Shown here: positions 29,212 to 38,212 of the stretch, one piece after another
How positions within the stretch are numbered: position 1 is the stretch's first letter
Layout: each line of letters begins with the position of its first letter
NCBI RefSeq assembly: GCF_031178195.1
Contig: NZ_JAPSJL010000003.1
Coordinates: 186,001-250,000, forward strand
Length of the DNA: 64,000 nucleotides
Direction of reading: 5' to 3'
Origin: Zhihengliuella sp.
Lineage (GTDB): Bacteria > Actinomycetota > Actinomycetes > Actinomycetales > Micrococcaceae
Made by a program: the position numbers and the translations under genes
Notes under the pieces: model-generated
What the model was told of the DNA's origin: nothing
What the model saw: the letters and a program-made list of their open reading frames with translations, nothing else
Database searches by the model: none

Positions 29212-30978
29212 TCAGTCGGCGATGGTGGCGATGACCGCGCCGGCGTTCACCGTGTCCCCGACCTTCGCCTCCAGGCCCTCCAGGATGCCGCCCTTGTGGG
29301 CGGTGAGCGGCTGCTCCATCTTCATGGCCTCGAGGACCACGATCAGGTCGCCCTCGGCCACCTCGTCGCCGGCCTGCGCGGCGACCTTGACGATCGTGCC
29401 CTGCATGGGGCTGGTGAGGTCGTCGCCGGAGACCGTTGCGGCGGAGCTGGTCCGCGCCGACCGCTTGCGCTTGGGTTTGCCGTTGGAACGGGCCGCGACC
29501 GAGCCGAGCCCGGCCGGCAGGACCACCTCGAGACGTTTGCCGCCGACCTCCACCGTGATGGCCTGACGCTCGCCGTCGTCCTCGGCCGCCTGGGCGGACT
29601 GCGCCGCATCGAACGGGGCGATCTCGTTCTGGAACTCCGTCTCGATCCAGCGCGTGTGGACGCTGAACGGCCCCTCGGCCGGCACGAACGCCTGGTCGGC
29701 CATGACGGCCTCGTGGAACGGGAGGACCGTGGGCATGCCTTCGATCATGAACTCACGGAGGGCGCGGCGGGCACGCTGGGCGGCCTGCGCGCGGGTGGAG
29801 CCGGTGACGATCAGCTTGGCGATCATCGAGTCGAAACTGCCCGAGACGGTCTCGCCCTCCTCGACGCCCGAGTCGACGCGCACGCCGGGGCCGGTGGGGA
29901 GCTTCAGCGTGGAGATGGTGCCGGGGGCCGGCATGAAGTTCCGGCCCGCGTCCTCGCCGTTGATGCGGAACTCGAAGGAGTGGCCGCGGATCTCCGGGTC
30001 GGCGTAGCCGAGCTCTTCGCCGCGGGCCAGGCGGAACTGCTCGCGCACCAGGTCGAGGCCGGTGACCTCCTCGGAGACGGGATGCTCTACCTGGAGCCGC
30101 GTGTTGACCTCGAGGAAGGAGATCACACCGTCCTGGCCGACGAGGAACTCGCAGGTGCCGGCGCCGACGTAGCCGGCCTCCTGGAGGATCGCCTTCGAGG
30201 CCTCGTAGAGGCGGGCGTTCTGCTCGTCGGAGAGGAAGGGCGCGGGGGCTTCCTCCACGAGCTTCTGGTTCCGGCGCTGCAGAGAGCAGTCGCGCGTGGA
30301 GACGACGACGACGTTGCCGTGGACGTCCGCGAGGCACTGGGTCTCCACGTGCCGGGGAGCGTCGAGGAAGCGCTCGATGAAGCACTCGCCACGGCCGAAC
30401 GCAGCGGTCGCCTCGCGCACGGCGGAGTCGTAGAGTTCGGGGATCTCCTCGCGCCGCCGGGCGACCTTGATCCCGCGGCCGCCGCCGCCGTAAGCGGCCT
30501 TGATGGCCAGGGGCAGGCCGTGGGCATCGGCGAAGTCGAGGACCTCTTGGGTCGACTCGACCGGATCCTTGGTGCCCGGGACCAGCGGGGCACCGACTTT
30601 CTCGGCGATGTGGCGGGCCTGGACCTTGTCGCCGAGCTTGGAGATCGCGTCCGGGGACGGGCCGATCCAGGTCAGGCCGGCGTCGATGACCTTCTGCGCG
30701 AAGTCGGCGTTCTCGGAGAGGAAGCCGTACCCGGGGTGGACGGCGTCGGCGCCGGAACGGCGCGCCACGTCGAGGAGCCTGTCCATGTCCAGGTAGGAGT
30801 CGGCGGCGGTCGCGCCGCCGAGGGCGAACGCCTCGTCGGCGAGACGGACGTGCAGGGCGTCGCGGTCCGGGTCGGCGTAGACGGCGACGGAGGTGATTCC
30901 CTCGTCACGGGCGGCGCGGATGACGCGGACAGCGATTTCGCCGCGGTTGGCGATGAGGACCTTGGACAGCTTGGCCAT
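29212..30978 (-). CDS. Acyl-CoA carboxylase alpha subunit (biotin carboxylase + biotin carrier)
   Basis: Carboxylates its own biotin with bicarbonate and ATP and presents it to the beta subunit, giving malonyl- or methylmalonyl-CoA. The 588-residue protein has the biotin carboxylase start [23 protein letters not shown], the ATP-grasp Gly loop [31 protein letters not shown], and a C-terminal biotinyl domain with the EAMKMEQPL lysine (about residue 554). It is the AccA3/AccBC type of actinobacteria. The ATG has GAAGGAG-type SD sequence upstream. maf lies 172 bp upstream; the beta and epsilon subunits are 12 kb away. A 19-bp palindrome in its leader matches one upstream of the beta gene. Confidence 0.95.
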   Translation of the reverse strand: MAKLSKVLIANRGEIAVRVIRAARDEGITSVAVYADPDRDALHVRLADEAFALGGATAADSYLDMDRLLDVARRSGADAVHPGYGFLSENADFAQKVIDAGLTWIGPSPDAISKLGDKVQARHIAEKVGAPLVPGTKDPVESTQEVLDFADAHGLPLAIKAAYGGGGRGIKVARRREEIPELYDSAVREATAAFGRGECFIERFLDAPRHVETQCLADVHGNVVVVSTRDCSLQRRNQKLVEEAPAPFLSDEQNARLYEASKAILQEAGYVGAGTCEFLVGQDGVISFLEVNTRLQVEHPVSEEVTGLDLVREQFRLARGEELGYADPEIRGHSFEFRINGEDAGRNFMPAPGTISTLKLPTGPGVRVDSGVEEGETVSGSFDSMIAKLIVTGSTRAQAAQRARRALREFMIEGMPTVLPFHEAVMADQAFVPAEGPFSVHTRWIETEFQNEIAPFDAAQSAQAAEDDGERQAITVEVGGKRLEVVLPAGLGSVAARSNGKPKRKRSARTSSAATVSGDDLTSPMQGTIVKVAAQAGDEVAEGDLIVVLEAMKMEQPLTAHKGGILEGLEAKVGDTVNAGAVIATIAD

Positions 30979-31076
30979 GCGCAGGAGTTCTCCTTCTCTT
31001 GGACAGGAAGGAGCCTACTCCCTTTGTCGGTTCCCGACCGCTGTCGCGGGCTCCTGCCGCACGCCGCGTCCGTGTT

Positions 31077-31095
31077 TTTGTAGGGAGCCTACAAA
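31077..31095. promoter_or_regulatory. Palindrome upstream of the carboxylase alpha gene
   Basis: TTTGTAGG-GAG-CCTACAAA is a perfect 8-bp inverted repeat 99-117 bp before the alpha-subunit ATG and just after maf. A related site, TGTAGGAAAGCTACAAA, precedes the beta gene at 44875-44891, so one regulator may control both. Confidence 0.6.
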
Positions 31096-31150
31096 CGAGA
31101 CGGCCCGTGGAAGGGCATCCTGGAGTGGTCCGCTCCGGCGTGGCGGCCCG

Positions 31151-31885
31151 CTACTCCCAGAGGTCCGTGATGGCGAGGTTCGCCGGTTCGAGCAGGGCGC
31201 GCAGCGTCGAGACGGAGAGCCCCACCACCGTGTGCGGGTCGCCCTCGATGCGTTCGATGAAGGCGGCGCCGCGGCCGTCGATCGTGAAGGCGCCCGCGCA
31301 GGGAAGCGGCTCGCCGGTGGCGACGTAGGCAGCGATCTCGTCGTCGTCGGCGTGCGCGAAGGTGACGGACGCGGACGTGACCGTTCCGAGCGTCGCGCCG
31401 GTGCCGCCGTCGTCGTCCTGGTCCTCACGGGAGGACGGGTCGGCGTCGAGGACCTCGTCCCCGGCGCGGTTGTCGATCAGCCAGTGGCCGGTATGCAGGA
31501 CGCCGGTCCTCCCGCGCATCTGCTTCCACCGTTCCGTCGCGACGTCGGCGGTGTACGGCTTGCCGTAAGCGACGCCGTCCAGCTCGAACACCGAGTCGCA
31601 GCCGAGGACCACGGCGCCGTCGGCGGCATCGAGCGCCGCGACGGCCTCGGCTTTGGCCCGGGCCAACAGCAGCGCCGTGTCCGCGGCGGAGTGCTCTCCG
31701 TACTTCGCCTCGGCCTCGGCGACGACCGCGTCCTCGTCGACCTCGGAGACGATCGCCTCGAAGGCGATGCCGGCCTCGCGCAGGACGCGGGCCCGGCCAG
31801 GGGACTGCGAGGCGAGCACGAGCAGGGGCAGTTCCTCGGCGGAGTCGGACGGGGTGGGATCGGGCGCGGCCGCATTCTCGGTCAT
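31151..31885 (-). CDS. maf: Maf-like nucleotide pyrophosphatase
   Basis: Hydrolyses non-canonical or methylated NTPs to monophosphates. The 244-residue protein starts LLVLASQSPGRARVLREAGI (family SPRR-like loop; here SPGR). It has ADGAVVLGCDSVFELDG with the catalytic Asp, GKP, ATERWKQMRGRTGVLHTGHWLID, and VVGLSVSTLRALL near the end. An insertion of about 25 residues rich in Asp/Gly (AGDEVLDADPSSREDQDDDGGTG) lies after the substrate loop. In Mycobacterium, maf sits directly beside accE5-accD5; here it stays with the alpha gene but is cut off from them. TACGGT lies 6 nt before the ATG. Confidence 0.93.
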   Translation of the reverse strand: MTENAAAPDPTPSDSAEELPLLVLASQSPGRARVLREAGIAFEAIVSEVDEDAVVAEAEAKYGEHSAADTALLLARAKAEAVAALDAADGAVVLGCDSVFELDGVAYGKPYTADVATERWKQMRGRTGVLHTGHWLIDNRAGDEVLDADPSSREDQDDDGGTGATLGTVTSASVTFAHADDDEIAAYVATGEPLPCAGAFTIDGRGAAFIERIEGDPHTVVGLSVSTLRALLEPANLAITDLWE

Positions 31886-31891
31886 GCCACC

Positions 31892-31897
31892 ACCGTA
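31892..31897 (-). promoter_or_regulatory. -10 box TACGGT before maf
   Basis: The minus strand reads TACGGT, 6 nt, then the maf ATG. It gives maf its own, probably leaderless, start right at the edge of the tandem repeat array. Confidence 0.4.
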
Positions 31898-31904
31898 TAC
31901 GCTG

Positions 31905-32016
31905 CCCTGCGCCGTGGGGGCTTTGCGCCGTGGGGACCCTGCGCCGTGGGGGATTTGCGCCGTGGGGGCTTTGCGCCGTGGGGACCCTGCGACCGTTGGA
32001 CCCTGCGCTCGGTTCC
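31905..32016. repeat. 16-bp tandem repeat, six copies plus a degenerate seventh
   Basis: The unit is NNNTGCGCCGTGGGGR. Copies lie at 31905-31920, 31921-31936, 31937-31952, 31953-31968, 31969-31984 and 31985-32000, and a degraded one at 32001-32016. Copies 1 and 3, and 2 and 5, are identical, so units have been duplicated as blocks. The array fills the spacer between maf and the MMPL gene. Confidence 0.92.
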
Positions 32017-32040
32017 CGCCGGCAGATCCCGGTCAGCTCC

Positions 32041-35000
32041 CTACCCCCGCGTGCTGGGCATCGGCAGCTCGCTCGTTGTGCGCGATGCCGGCGTCCGCTC
32101 GTAGAAGCCGCCGGGGCCGAAGGCCTCGTCGACTCCGAGCGCGCCGTCGTCGGACGGTCCGTGCGGCGCGGCCCCCGGCTGCAGCCTGGCGCCCTCGACG
32201 TCGACATCCGGCAGGATCCGGTCCAGCCAGCGCGGCAGGTACCAGGCGTGGCGGCCGAGCAGGTGCATGACCGCCGGGGTGAGCGTCATGCGGACCACGA
32301 ACGCGTCGAACAGGACGCCGACGGCGAGCGAGAACCCGATGGCCCGGATCATCGTCATGTGGCTGAAGACGAACCCGGCGAACACGCTCGCCATGATCAG
32401 CGCGGCCGCGGTGACCACGGGCGCGGCGTGGCGGAAGCCGGACGTGACGGCCGAGCGCGGGTCCCCGCCGTGGGCATAGGCCTCCCGCATCCCGGAGACC
32501 AGGAACACCTGGTAGTCCATGGCCAGGCCGAACAGGATGCCGGTGAGCAGGATCGGCAGGAAGCTCATGATCGGTCCGGGCGCGCTGACATCGAATACGC
32601 CACCGAGCCAGCCCCACTGGTACACCGCCACGGTGGCGCCGAAGGCCGCGAAGAGCGAGAGCAGGAATCCGGCGGTCGCCAGGAACGGGACGACGATCGA
32701 CCGGAACACCAGCAGGAGCAGGATCAGCGAGAGCCCGACGACGATGGCCAGGTAGACCGGCAGCGCCTCGGCGAGCTTCTCCGAGACGTCGATCTGGCCC
32801 ACCACCTGCCCGGTCACGGAGACCGTCGAGCCGGTGGCGTCCTGGATCGCGCCCTGCTGGGCCCGCAGCTCGTGGACGAGCTGCTCGGTCCGCTCGTCCG
32901 CCGGCCCCGTCTCCGGGACGATCTGGAGGACGCCGACGGTGTTCTCGGCGTTCGTCGCCACGGGAACGGCGGCGACGACGCCGTCCAGACCCCGCAGGTG
33001 ACCGGCCACGTCGAGGTTCGCGTCGAGCGCCGCGTCGGCGCCCAGCGGCGAGCCGTCGGCAGCCCGGGGGAGGTCGACGACGGCCATGAGCGGCCCGTTG
33101 TAGCCGGCGCCGAATCGGTCGCTCACCTCGTCGTACGCGATCCGCGCACTGGAGCCCTCGGGCTCCGCGCCGCCGTCGGGCAGAGCGGTCCGCAGGTCGA
33201 GCGCGGGCAGGGCGAGGATCCCGAGTATCGCGACCGAGACGACGGCGGTCAGCCACGGGCGGCGGGTGGCGATGGCGCCCCAGCCGCGCGGCGATGCCGG
33301 ACCGGCCGTGCCGGAGGTTCCCGTCCACTCCGGAGCGTCGCCGCCGGCGGGTGGCCCCGGGGAGGGGGACGGCCCGGCCAGCGAGTCCCGTGCCACGGCG
33401 GCCGAGGTCCGGGCTCTGCGCGAGAGCAGCCGCTCGCCGAGGGCGGCGAGGATCGCCGGCGTCAGCGTGACCGCCATGACGACGGCGACGGCGACGGTGA
33501 ACGCCGCGGAGAGGCCGAGGATGGAGAGGAACGGGAGGCCGGGCACCACCAGGGCCGCCAGCGCGATGACCACGGTCAGGCCCGCGAAGACGACCGCGTT
33601 GCCGCTGGTGCCGGTCGCGCGGCCGATGGACTCTTCCATCCCCATGCCCTCGAGCAGCTGTCGCCGGTGCCGGTGGACGATGAAGAGGGAGTAGTCGATG
33701 CCGACGGCGAGGCCGAGCATCAGGGCGAGGGCGGGGGTGATCGAGGCCATCTCGATCACGCTCGAGAGAGCCATGGTCGAGCCGACGCCCACCGCGACGC
33801 CGAGGACGGCGACGAGCAGCGGGAGCCCGGCGGCGACGACGGTCCCGAGCATGACGAAGAGGACGACCGCGGCGATGACGATGCCGACGATCTCGGCGGC
33901 GCCGAAGACCTCGCTGAGGTCCTGGATGATCTCCTTGGAGTAGTGGACGTCGACGCCCTCGCCCGCGACGGCGCCGGCGACGCGCTGGATCCGCTCGCGC
34001 TGCTCCGGCGTCAGCGCGTCGGACGATCCGACCAGCTGGATGGCGGCGGCCGCCGTCGTGCCGTCCTCGGAGACGAAGCGGAGTCCCTCGCTGGCGGCGG
34101 CCTGGCGGGCACCGAGGCCGATCTGCTCCTCGGCCTCGGCGAGTTCCTGCTCGGCGTCGGCGAGCTCGGCCTCGGCCGCGGGGAGGCGGGCGGACTCGGA
34201 CTCCAACTTCTCCTCCGCCTCGATGAGGCGCTGCTCGTTGGCCGCGATCTCGGCCTCGCCGGCCTCGATCTCCGCCTGCCCGGCCGCGAACCGGCGCTCG
34301 CCGGCGGCCAGTTGCTCCTCGCCCTCGGCGAGCTGCGCCGCGGCCGCATCCAGTTCTGCCTGGCCCTCGGCGAGCTGCTGCTTCGCCCGGTCCAGCTCGG
34401 TCTGGCCCTCCTCGAGCTCCTTCTGGGCGGCATCGAGCTGTTGCTTGAAGTCGGCCAGTTCGGTCTCGCCGGCGGCGAGCTCCCGTCGCTTGGACTCGAG
34501 GGTGGCGCGGCCCCGGTCGAGTTCGGCCTGGCCGGCCTCGAGCTGTTGGGCGGTCCGCTGCAGCTCGGCGACGCCGGCCCGGGCCTGGTCGATCTGCGCC
34601 TGCGTGGCCGCCACATCGTCCTCCGGCAGACCGGACTCGGCGGCAGCGTCCAACTGCGCCTGCTGGGCATCGAGCGCCTGAGGGGCCTCGGCGAGCGACT
34701 CGACGCGGAGCTGGGAGGTCAGCTGCGCCACGCCGGCCCGATGCTGCGCGCGCCCGGCGTCCGCGTCCGCCTGTCCGGCGGCGAGTTCCTGCTCGGCGAC
34801 TGAGAGCTGCTGCTGGCCGGATTCGATCCGGTTCAGGCCCTGCTGGTACTCCTCCATCCCGGATTCGTACTCGGCCCGGCCCGCGGCGAGCCTGTCCCGT
34901 CCCGTCTGGTACTCCTCCCGGCCGGCCTGGAGCTTCTCCTGACCGGCGCGGTATTCGGCACGGCCTGCTTCGAGCTGGGCCCGTGCCTGCTCGAGCTCGG

Positions 35001-35553
35001 GGCGGGAGGCCTCGAGCTCCGCCCTGCCCTCGGCGAGCTCCTGCTGGCCGGCCTTCAATTGCTCCCAGCCGGAGGCGACTTCGGTGCGCCCGTCCTCGAG
35101 CTGCTGCTTGCCGTCGGCGAGCTCTCGTCGACCGTCCTCCAGCTCGGCGCGGCCGTCCTCGAGCTGGGAGCGCGCCTCGTCCAGTTCGGCAACGGCGTCG
35201 TCGAGCTGCTGCTGCGTCGCGAACGGGTCGCGGGCCTCGCGGATCGAGTCCAGCGTCTCGAGCTCGGCGAGGGCCGAGGAGGCGGCATCGCGCTGGGCCG
35301 CCGTGAACGGCTCGCCGTCGGCCGTCTGGAAGACGATGGTGCCGCTGCCACCGGCCGCCTCGGGCAGCTCCTGCTTCAGCCGGTCGAGGGTCCGCTGGGT
35401 CTCGGTCCCGGGGATGCTGAACTGGTTGGTCAGCGTCCCCATGAAGAGCCCGGCGCAGAGGGCGACGAGCGTCAGCACGGCCGCCCAGGCGGTGATGAAC
35501 CACCACCGTCGCCGGTAGGCGGCGCGGCCGACGCGGTACAGGAAGGAAGCCAT
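32041..35553 (-). CDS. MMPL/RND-family transporter with long extracytoplasmic coiled coil
   Basis: A 1170-residue membrane protein. One N-terminal helix (FITAWAAVLTLVALCAGLFM) is followed by an extracytoplasmic segment in which residues about 115-480 form an almost uninterrupted coiled coil with repeating LEDGRAEL / LEAGRAEYRAG units, far longer than in ordinary MMPL proteins and similar in style to YhgE/Pip-type proteins. Two sets of five to six helices follow, each with a proton-relay type motif: GLAVGIDYSLFIVHRHRRQL and LFGLAMDYQVFLVSGMREAY. MMPL proteins export lipids, siderophores or drugs. The upstream TetR gene (89 bp) very likely controls it. Substrate unknown. Confidence 0.88.
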   Translation of the reverse strand: MASFLYRVGRAAYRRRWWFITAWAAVLTLVALCAGLFMGTLTNQFSIPGTETQRTLDRLKQELPEAAGGSGTIVFQTADGEPFTAAQRDAASSALAELETLDSIREARDPFATQQQLDDAVAELDEARSQLEDGRAELEDGRRELADGKQQLEDGRTEVASGWEQLKAGQQELAEGRAELEASRPELEQARAQLEAGRAEYRAGQEKLQAGREEYQTGRDRLAAGRAEYESGMEEYQQGLNRIESGQQQLSVAEQELAAGQADADAGRAQHRAGVAQLTSQLRVESLAEAPQALDAQQAQLDAAAESGLPEDDVAATQAQIDQARAGVAELQRTAQQLEAGQAELDRGRATLESKRRELAAGETELADFKQQLDAAQKELEEGQTELDRAKQQLAEGQAELDAAAAQLAEGEEQLAAGERRFAAGQAEIEAGEAEIAANEQRLIEAEEKLESESARLPAAEAELADAEQELAEAEEQIGLGARQAAASEGLRFVSEDGTTAAAAIQLVGSSDALTPEQRERIQRVAGAVAGEGVDVHYSKEIIQDLSEVFGAAEIVGIVIAAVVLFVMLGTVVAAGLPLLVAVLGVAVGVGSTMALSSVIEMASITPALALMLGLAVGIDYSLFIVHRHRRQLLEGMGMEESIGRATGTSGNAVVFAGLTVVIALAALVVPGLPFLSILGLSAAFTVAVAVVMAVTLTPAILAALGERLLSRRARTSAAVARDSLAGPSPSPGPPAGGDAPEWTGTSGTAGPASPRGWGAIATRRPWLTAVVSVAILGILALPALDLRTALPDGGAEPEGSSARIAYDEVSDRFGAGYNGPLMAVVDLPRAADGSPLGADAALDANLDVAGHLRGLDGVVAAVPVATNAENTVGVLQIVPETGPADERTEQLVHELRAQQGAIQDATGSTVSVTGQVVGQIDVSEKLAEALPVYLAIVVGLSLILLLLVFRSIVVPFLATAGFLLSLFAAFGATVAVYQWGWLGGVFDVSAPGPIMSFLPILLTGILFGLAMDYQVFLVSGMREAYAHGGDPRSAVTSGFRHAAPVVTAAALIMASVFAGFVFSHMTMIRAIGFSLAVGVLFDAFVVRMTLTPAVMHLLGRHAWYLPRWLDRILPDVDVEGARLQPGAAPHGPSDDGALGVDEAFGPGGFYERTPASRTTSELPMPSTRG

Positions 35554-35641
35554 GGGAGGCCTTTCGAGGACTGAGTTCTTGCGTCGAGCGACGACTGCGT
35601 GGGGCGCCGAGCGCTCCCGACGCCGCGGCGTCGTCGTCCGG

Positions 35642-36304
35642 TTAGCGCGGGGCGTGCACGAAGGCGGGGAAGCCGTCGCGGAGCTGGCCGAGCGCCTCGG
35701 TGATGCACTGCTTGAGCTCGGCGAGGGAAGCAGGGGAGAGATCGCCGTTCAGGGCCGACCGCCAGTAGAGGAAGGCCGCACGGCCCGTGCCCAGGAGGGC
35801 ATGCGAGAACGCTGCGGTGATCAACTCGGGCGCGTCCGAGACCTCACGCATGATCGACAGGACCCGCTCCGCGCAGTCGTTCCAGGAGGACAGCTGCAGG
35901 CGCTCGAGCTGCGGGTTGTCGATGGAGAGCAGGAAGAGCTCTGCGACGGGCCGAAGCGCTTCATCGTCGACCGACTCGCGCATGGCGCGGAGCGCGGCGT
36001 CGGCCACCGGGACACCGGCGGGCAGGCGGGCCATGTGGGCGAGGGCGTCGTTGAGGAAGTCCTCCATCGGGACGTTCAGCGCTGACTCGAGCGTGGGGAA
36101 GTAGTTGAAGAAGGTCCGGCGGGAGACGCCCGCGGCCTCGGCGACGCGCTCTGCGGTGAGCGCGTCCGCCCCGCCCGTGCGCAGCAGGTCCAGCGCGGCG
36201 TCGGCGATGGCCTGGCGGGTGAGTGCCTTGTTCTGTTCGCGCCGGTTCATCTCCGGCGGTTGTTCGGACGCCTCGGGCGATGCTCCTGCCGATGGTTCGT
36301 GCAT
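35642..36304 (-). CDS. TetR-family regulator
   Basis: A 220-residue repressor. The HTH domain lies at about residues 20-75: REQNKALTRQAIADAALDLLRTGGADALTAERVAEAAGVSRRTFFNYFPTLESAL written over two segments here, with the recognition helix SRRTFFNYF. The C-terminal ligand domain ends in SLAELKQCITEALGQLRDGFPAF. The ATG at 36304 lies 8 nt from a -10 box that is covered by two tandem 15-bp palindromes, so the gene is likely autoregulated. It precedes the MMPL transporter on the same strand and probably represses that exporter until a ligand binds. Confidence 0.9.
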   Translation of the reverse strand: MHEPSAGASPEASEQPPEMNRREQNKALTRQAIADAALDLLRTGGADALTAERVAEAAGVSRRTFFNYFPTLESALNVPMEDFLNDALAHMARLPAGVPVADAALRAMRESVDDEALRPVAELFLLSIDNPQLERLQLSSWNDCAERVLSIMREVSDAPELITAAFSHALLGTGRAAFLYWRSALNGDLSPASLAELKQCITEALGQLRDGFPAFVHAPR

Positions 36305-36310
36305 GGAAAC

Positions 36311-36341
36311 TTACACTACGTGCAAGTTGCACTCTGTGCAA
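36311..36341. promoter_or_regulatory. Two tandem 15-bp TetR operators over the tetR promoter
   Basis: TTACAC-TAC-GTGCAA (36311-36325) and TTGCAC-TCT-GTGCAA (36327-36341) repeat with a 16-bp period. On the minus strand TTGCAC (36341-36336) serves as -35 and TAGTGT (36318-36313) as -10, with a 17-bp spacer, so the palindromes cover both promoter elements. Confidence 0.65.
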
Positions 36342-36490
36342 AGTTGGTCGGACGGCCCGCCTGCGCCGGCCCTGTGGCCCGCACCGGCACGCGGCCGCCC
36401 ACGGGGATGCCTCGCCGAAGGCTGGTCCGGGTGTCGCGATTCCTCGACGCCGAGAAGAACGACGACGCAGAAGACGCCTGGAACGACGAC
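36342..36490. other. Gene-free spacer between tetR and the DAACS symporter gene
   Basis: Apart from the operator pair on one side and the terminator hairpin on the other, I see no gene, repeat or promoter in this stretch. Confidence 0.4.
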
Positions 36491-36522
36491 GGCCGGCGAC
36501 TCCCGGTGGGGAGTCGCCGGCC
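36491..36522 (-). terminator. Terminator of the DAACS symporter gene
   Basis: GGCCGGCGACTCCC (36491-36504) pairs with GGGAGTCGCCGGCC (36509-36522) over 14 bp, loop GGTG. Confidence 0.75.
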
Positions 36523-36583
36523 GGTGAGCCGGGCCGTCGGTTCGGCGGCGGACTGGGGCGCAACCTCTCGGGTGCAGTACCCG

Positions 36584-38020
36584 TTAGGAGGGGCGGCCCG
36601 CGGTGGCGGGTTCCGCGCCGTGCACCTGCTCGTCGTCGCGCTCCGTGCCGACCTCGAGCGTGGTCGCGGCGTCGTCCTCCTGGAAGGGGTCGAGGGGGTT
36701 GGCGGCGTTGTATGTCGCGTGGTCGAGGATGCCCTCGCGCTTGGCGACGAGCGTCGGCACGAGGATCTGGCCCGCGACGTTGACCGCAGTGCGGCCCATG
36801 TCGACGATCGGATCGACGGCGAGCAGCAGGGCGACGCCCTCGAGCGGGAGGCCGACCGTGGTGAGCGTCAGCGTGAGCATCACGGTCGCGCCGGTGGTTC
36901 CGGCGGTCGCGGCCGAGCCGATGACGGAGACCAGGACGATCAGCAGGTACTGCATGATCGAGAGATCTACGCCGAAGAACTGGGCGACGAAGATCGCCGA
37001 GATCGCCGGGTAGATGGCCGCGCAGCCGTCCATCTTGGTGGTTGCTCCGAGCGGGACGGCGAACGAGGCGTATCCGGCCGGCACGCCCAGGTTGCGCTCG
37101 GTCACGCGCTGGCTGAGCGGCAGCGTGCCGATCGAGGAGCGCGAAACGAAGGCCAGCTGGATCGCGGGCCACGCCCCGGCGAAGTACTTCCGCACGGAGA
37201 GGCCGTTGAGCTTGAGCAGAGTCGGGTACACCGCGAAGAGCACGAGCAGCAGGCCGACATAGATGGCGGCCGTGAACTTGCCGAGGGCGCCGATGGTGTC
37301 CCAGCCGTAGGTGGCCGTGGCGTTGCCGAGGAGACCGATGGTGCCGAGCGGGGCCAGCCGGATGATCCACCAGAGGACCTTCTGGATGACCGCGAGGATC
37401 GAGCGGGAGAAGTTCAGGAACGGCTCGGCGGCCTTGCCGACCTTGAGCGCTGCGATGCCGATCGCGATCGCAATCACGAGGATCTGCAGGACGTTGAAGC
37501 TCACCCGGTTGGAGACCGAGCCGGCCTCCGCGTCGAACTTGCCGGAGACCTCGAGGCCCAGGAAGTTGGCGGGGATGAGCCCCTCGATGAAGGCGAGCCA
37601 GCTGCCGGTGTTGCCGTCGTAGCCCTCCGGTGCCGTCTGGCCGGTACCACTGCCCGGCTGGAAGACCGTTCCGAGCACGATGCCGATGACGACGGCGATC
37701 AGCGCGGTGATGGCGAACCAGAGGAGGGTCTTCCATGCGAGGCGTGCCGCATTGGTCACCTGTGCCAGGTTGGCGATCGACGCGATGATGGCGAAGAAGA
37801 TCAGGGGGATGACGGCGGTGCGCAGGAGGCTCACGTAGGAGGAGCCGATGATCTGCAGGGTCTGGCCGAGGGCGTTGGGCTCGTCGGCAGTGCTGCCGGT
37901 CGCCTTGGCGACGAGGCCGAGGACGATGCCGAGGATGAGGCCGGCAATGATCTGGGGACCGAAGGCGGTCATCCAGCGCGGCAGCTGCCGCTTGCGCGTT
38001 TCGAAGGTTTGAGTGCTCAC
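36584..38020 (-). CDS. Dicarboxylate/amino acid:cation symporter (DAACS family)
   Basis: Sodium- or proton-coupled uptake of acidic amino acids or C4-dicarboxylates. GTG 38020 gives 478 residues that start just before the first helix (FGPQIIAGLILGIVLGLVA); a longer frame to 38173 is open but adds a basic leader without family character. The transport core is present: SSIGTLPLS (helical hairpin 1 serine region), GATTKMDGCAAIYPAISAIFVAQFFG (helix 7 NMDGT-like), and LLAVDPIVDMGRTAVNVAGQ (helix 8 D..RT..N). A Glu/Asp-rich hydrophilic tail of about 40 residues follows the core. CCTAGC-CAC-GCTAGG (38022-38036) directly precedes the start and could sequester it or bind a regulator. Confidence 0.9.
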   Translation of the reverse strand: MSTQTFETRKRQLPRWMTAFGPQIIAGLILGIVLGLVAKATGSTADEPNALGQTLQIIGSSYVSLLRTAVIPLIFFAIIASIANLAQVTNAARLAWKTLLWFAITALIAVVIGIVLGTVFQPGSGTGQTAPEGYDGNTGSWLAFIEGLIPANFLGLEVSGKFDAEAGSVSNRVSFNVLQILVIAIAIGIAALKVGKAAEPFLNFSRSILAVIQKVLWWIIRLAPLGTIGLLGNATATYGWDTIGALGKFTAAIYVGLLLVLFAVYPTLLKLNGLSVRKYFAGAWPAIQLAFVSRSSIGTLPLSQRVTERNLGVPAGYASFAVPLGATTKMDGCAAIYPAISAIFVAQFFGVDLSIMQYLLIVLVSVIGSAATAGTTGATVMLTLTLTTVGLPLEGVALLLAVDPIVDMGRTAVNVAGQILVPTLVAKREGILDHATYNAANPLDPFQEDDAATTLEVGTERDDEQVHGAEPATAGRPS

Positions 38021-38212
38021 GCCTAGCCACGCTAGGAGTACGGTCACAAAAGATGAAGCGCCGATGACGCGGCGTGACTCGCGGGTGATAGGGGTCACGC
38101 GGGCATCCCTCCGCGGCGCTGTGCTCGGGTGATCGACGTCCGGTTGTCCCTCCCGTCGGCGAGCCGGTTCCACGGAGGCTCCTTGCGGCCTCGTGGCCCG
38201 CTGTGTCCTCGT

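Noticed and set aside
31905-32016. Possible CRISPR-like array
   Set aside because: Units are contiguous 16-mers without unique spacers, so it is a simple tandem repeat.
32033-35506. 1157-codon frame overlapping the MMPL gene in another frame of the same strand
   Set aside because: Arg-rich shadow produced by the repetitive, GC-biased coiled-coil coding sequence; the other frame has all transporter motifs.
38021-38173. N-terminal extension of the DAACS symporter
   Set aside because: The added segment is basic and unlike the family; GTG 38020 places the first helix normally. The start is still not certain.
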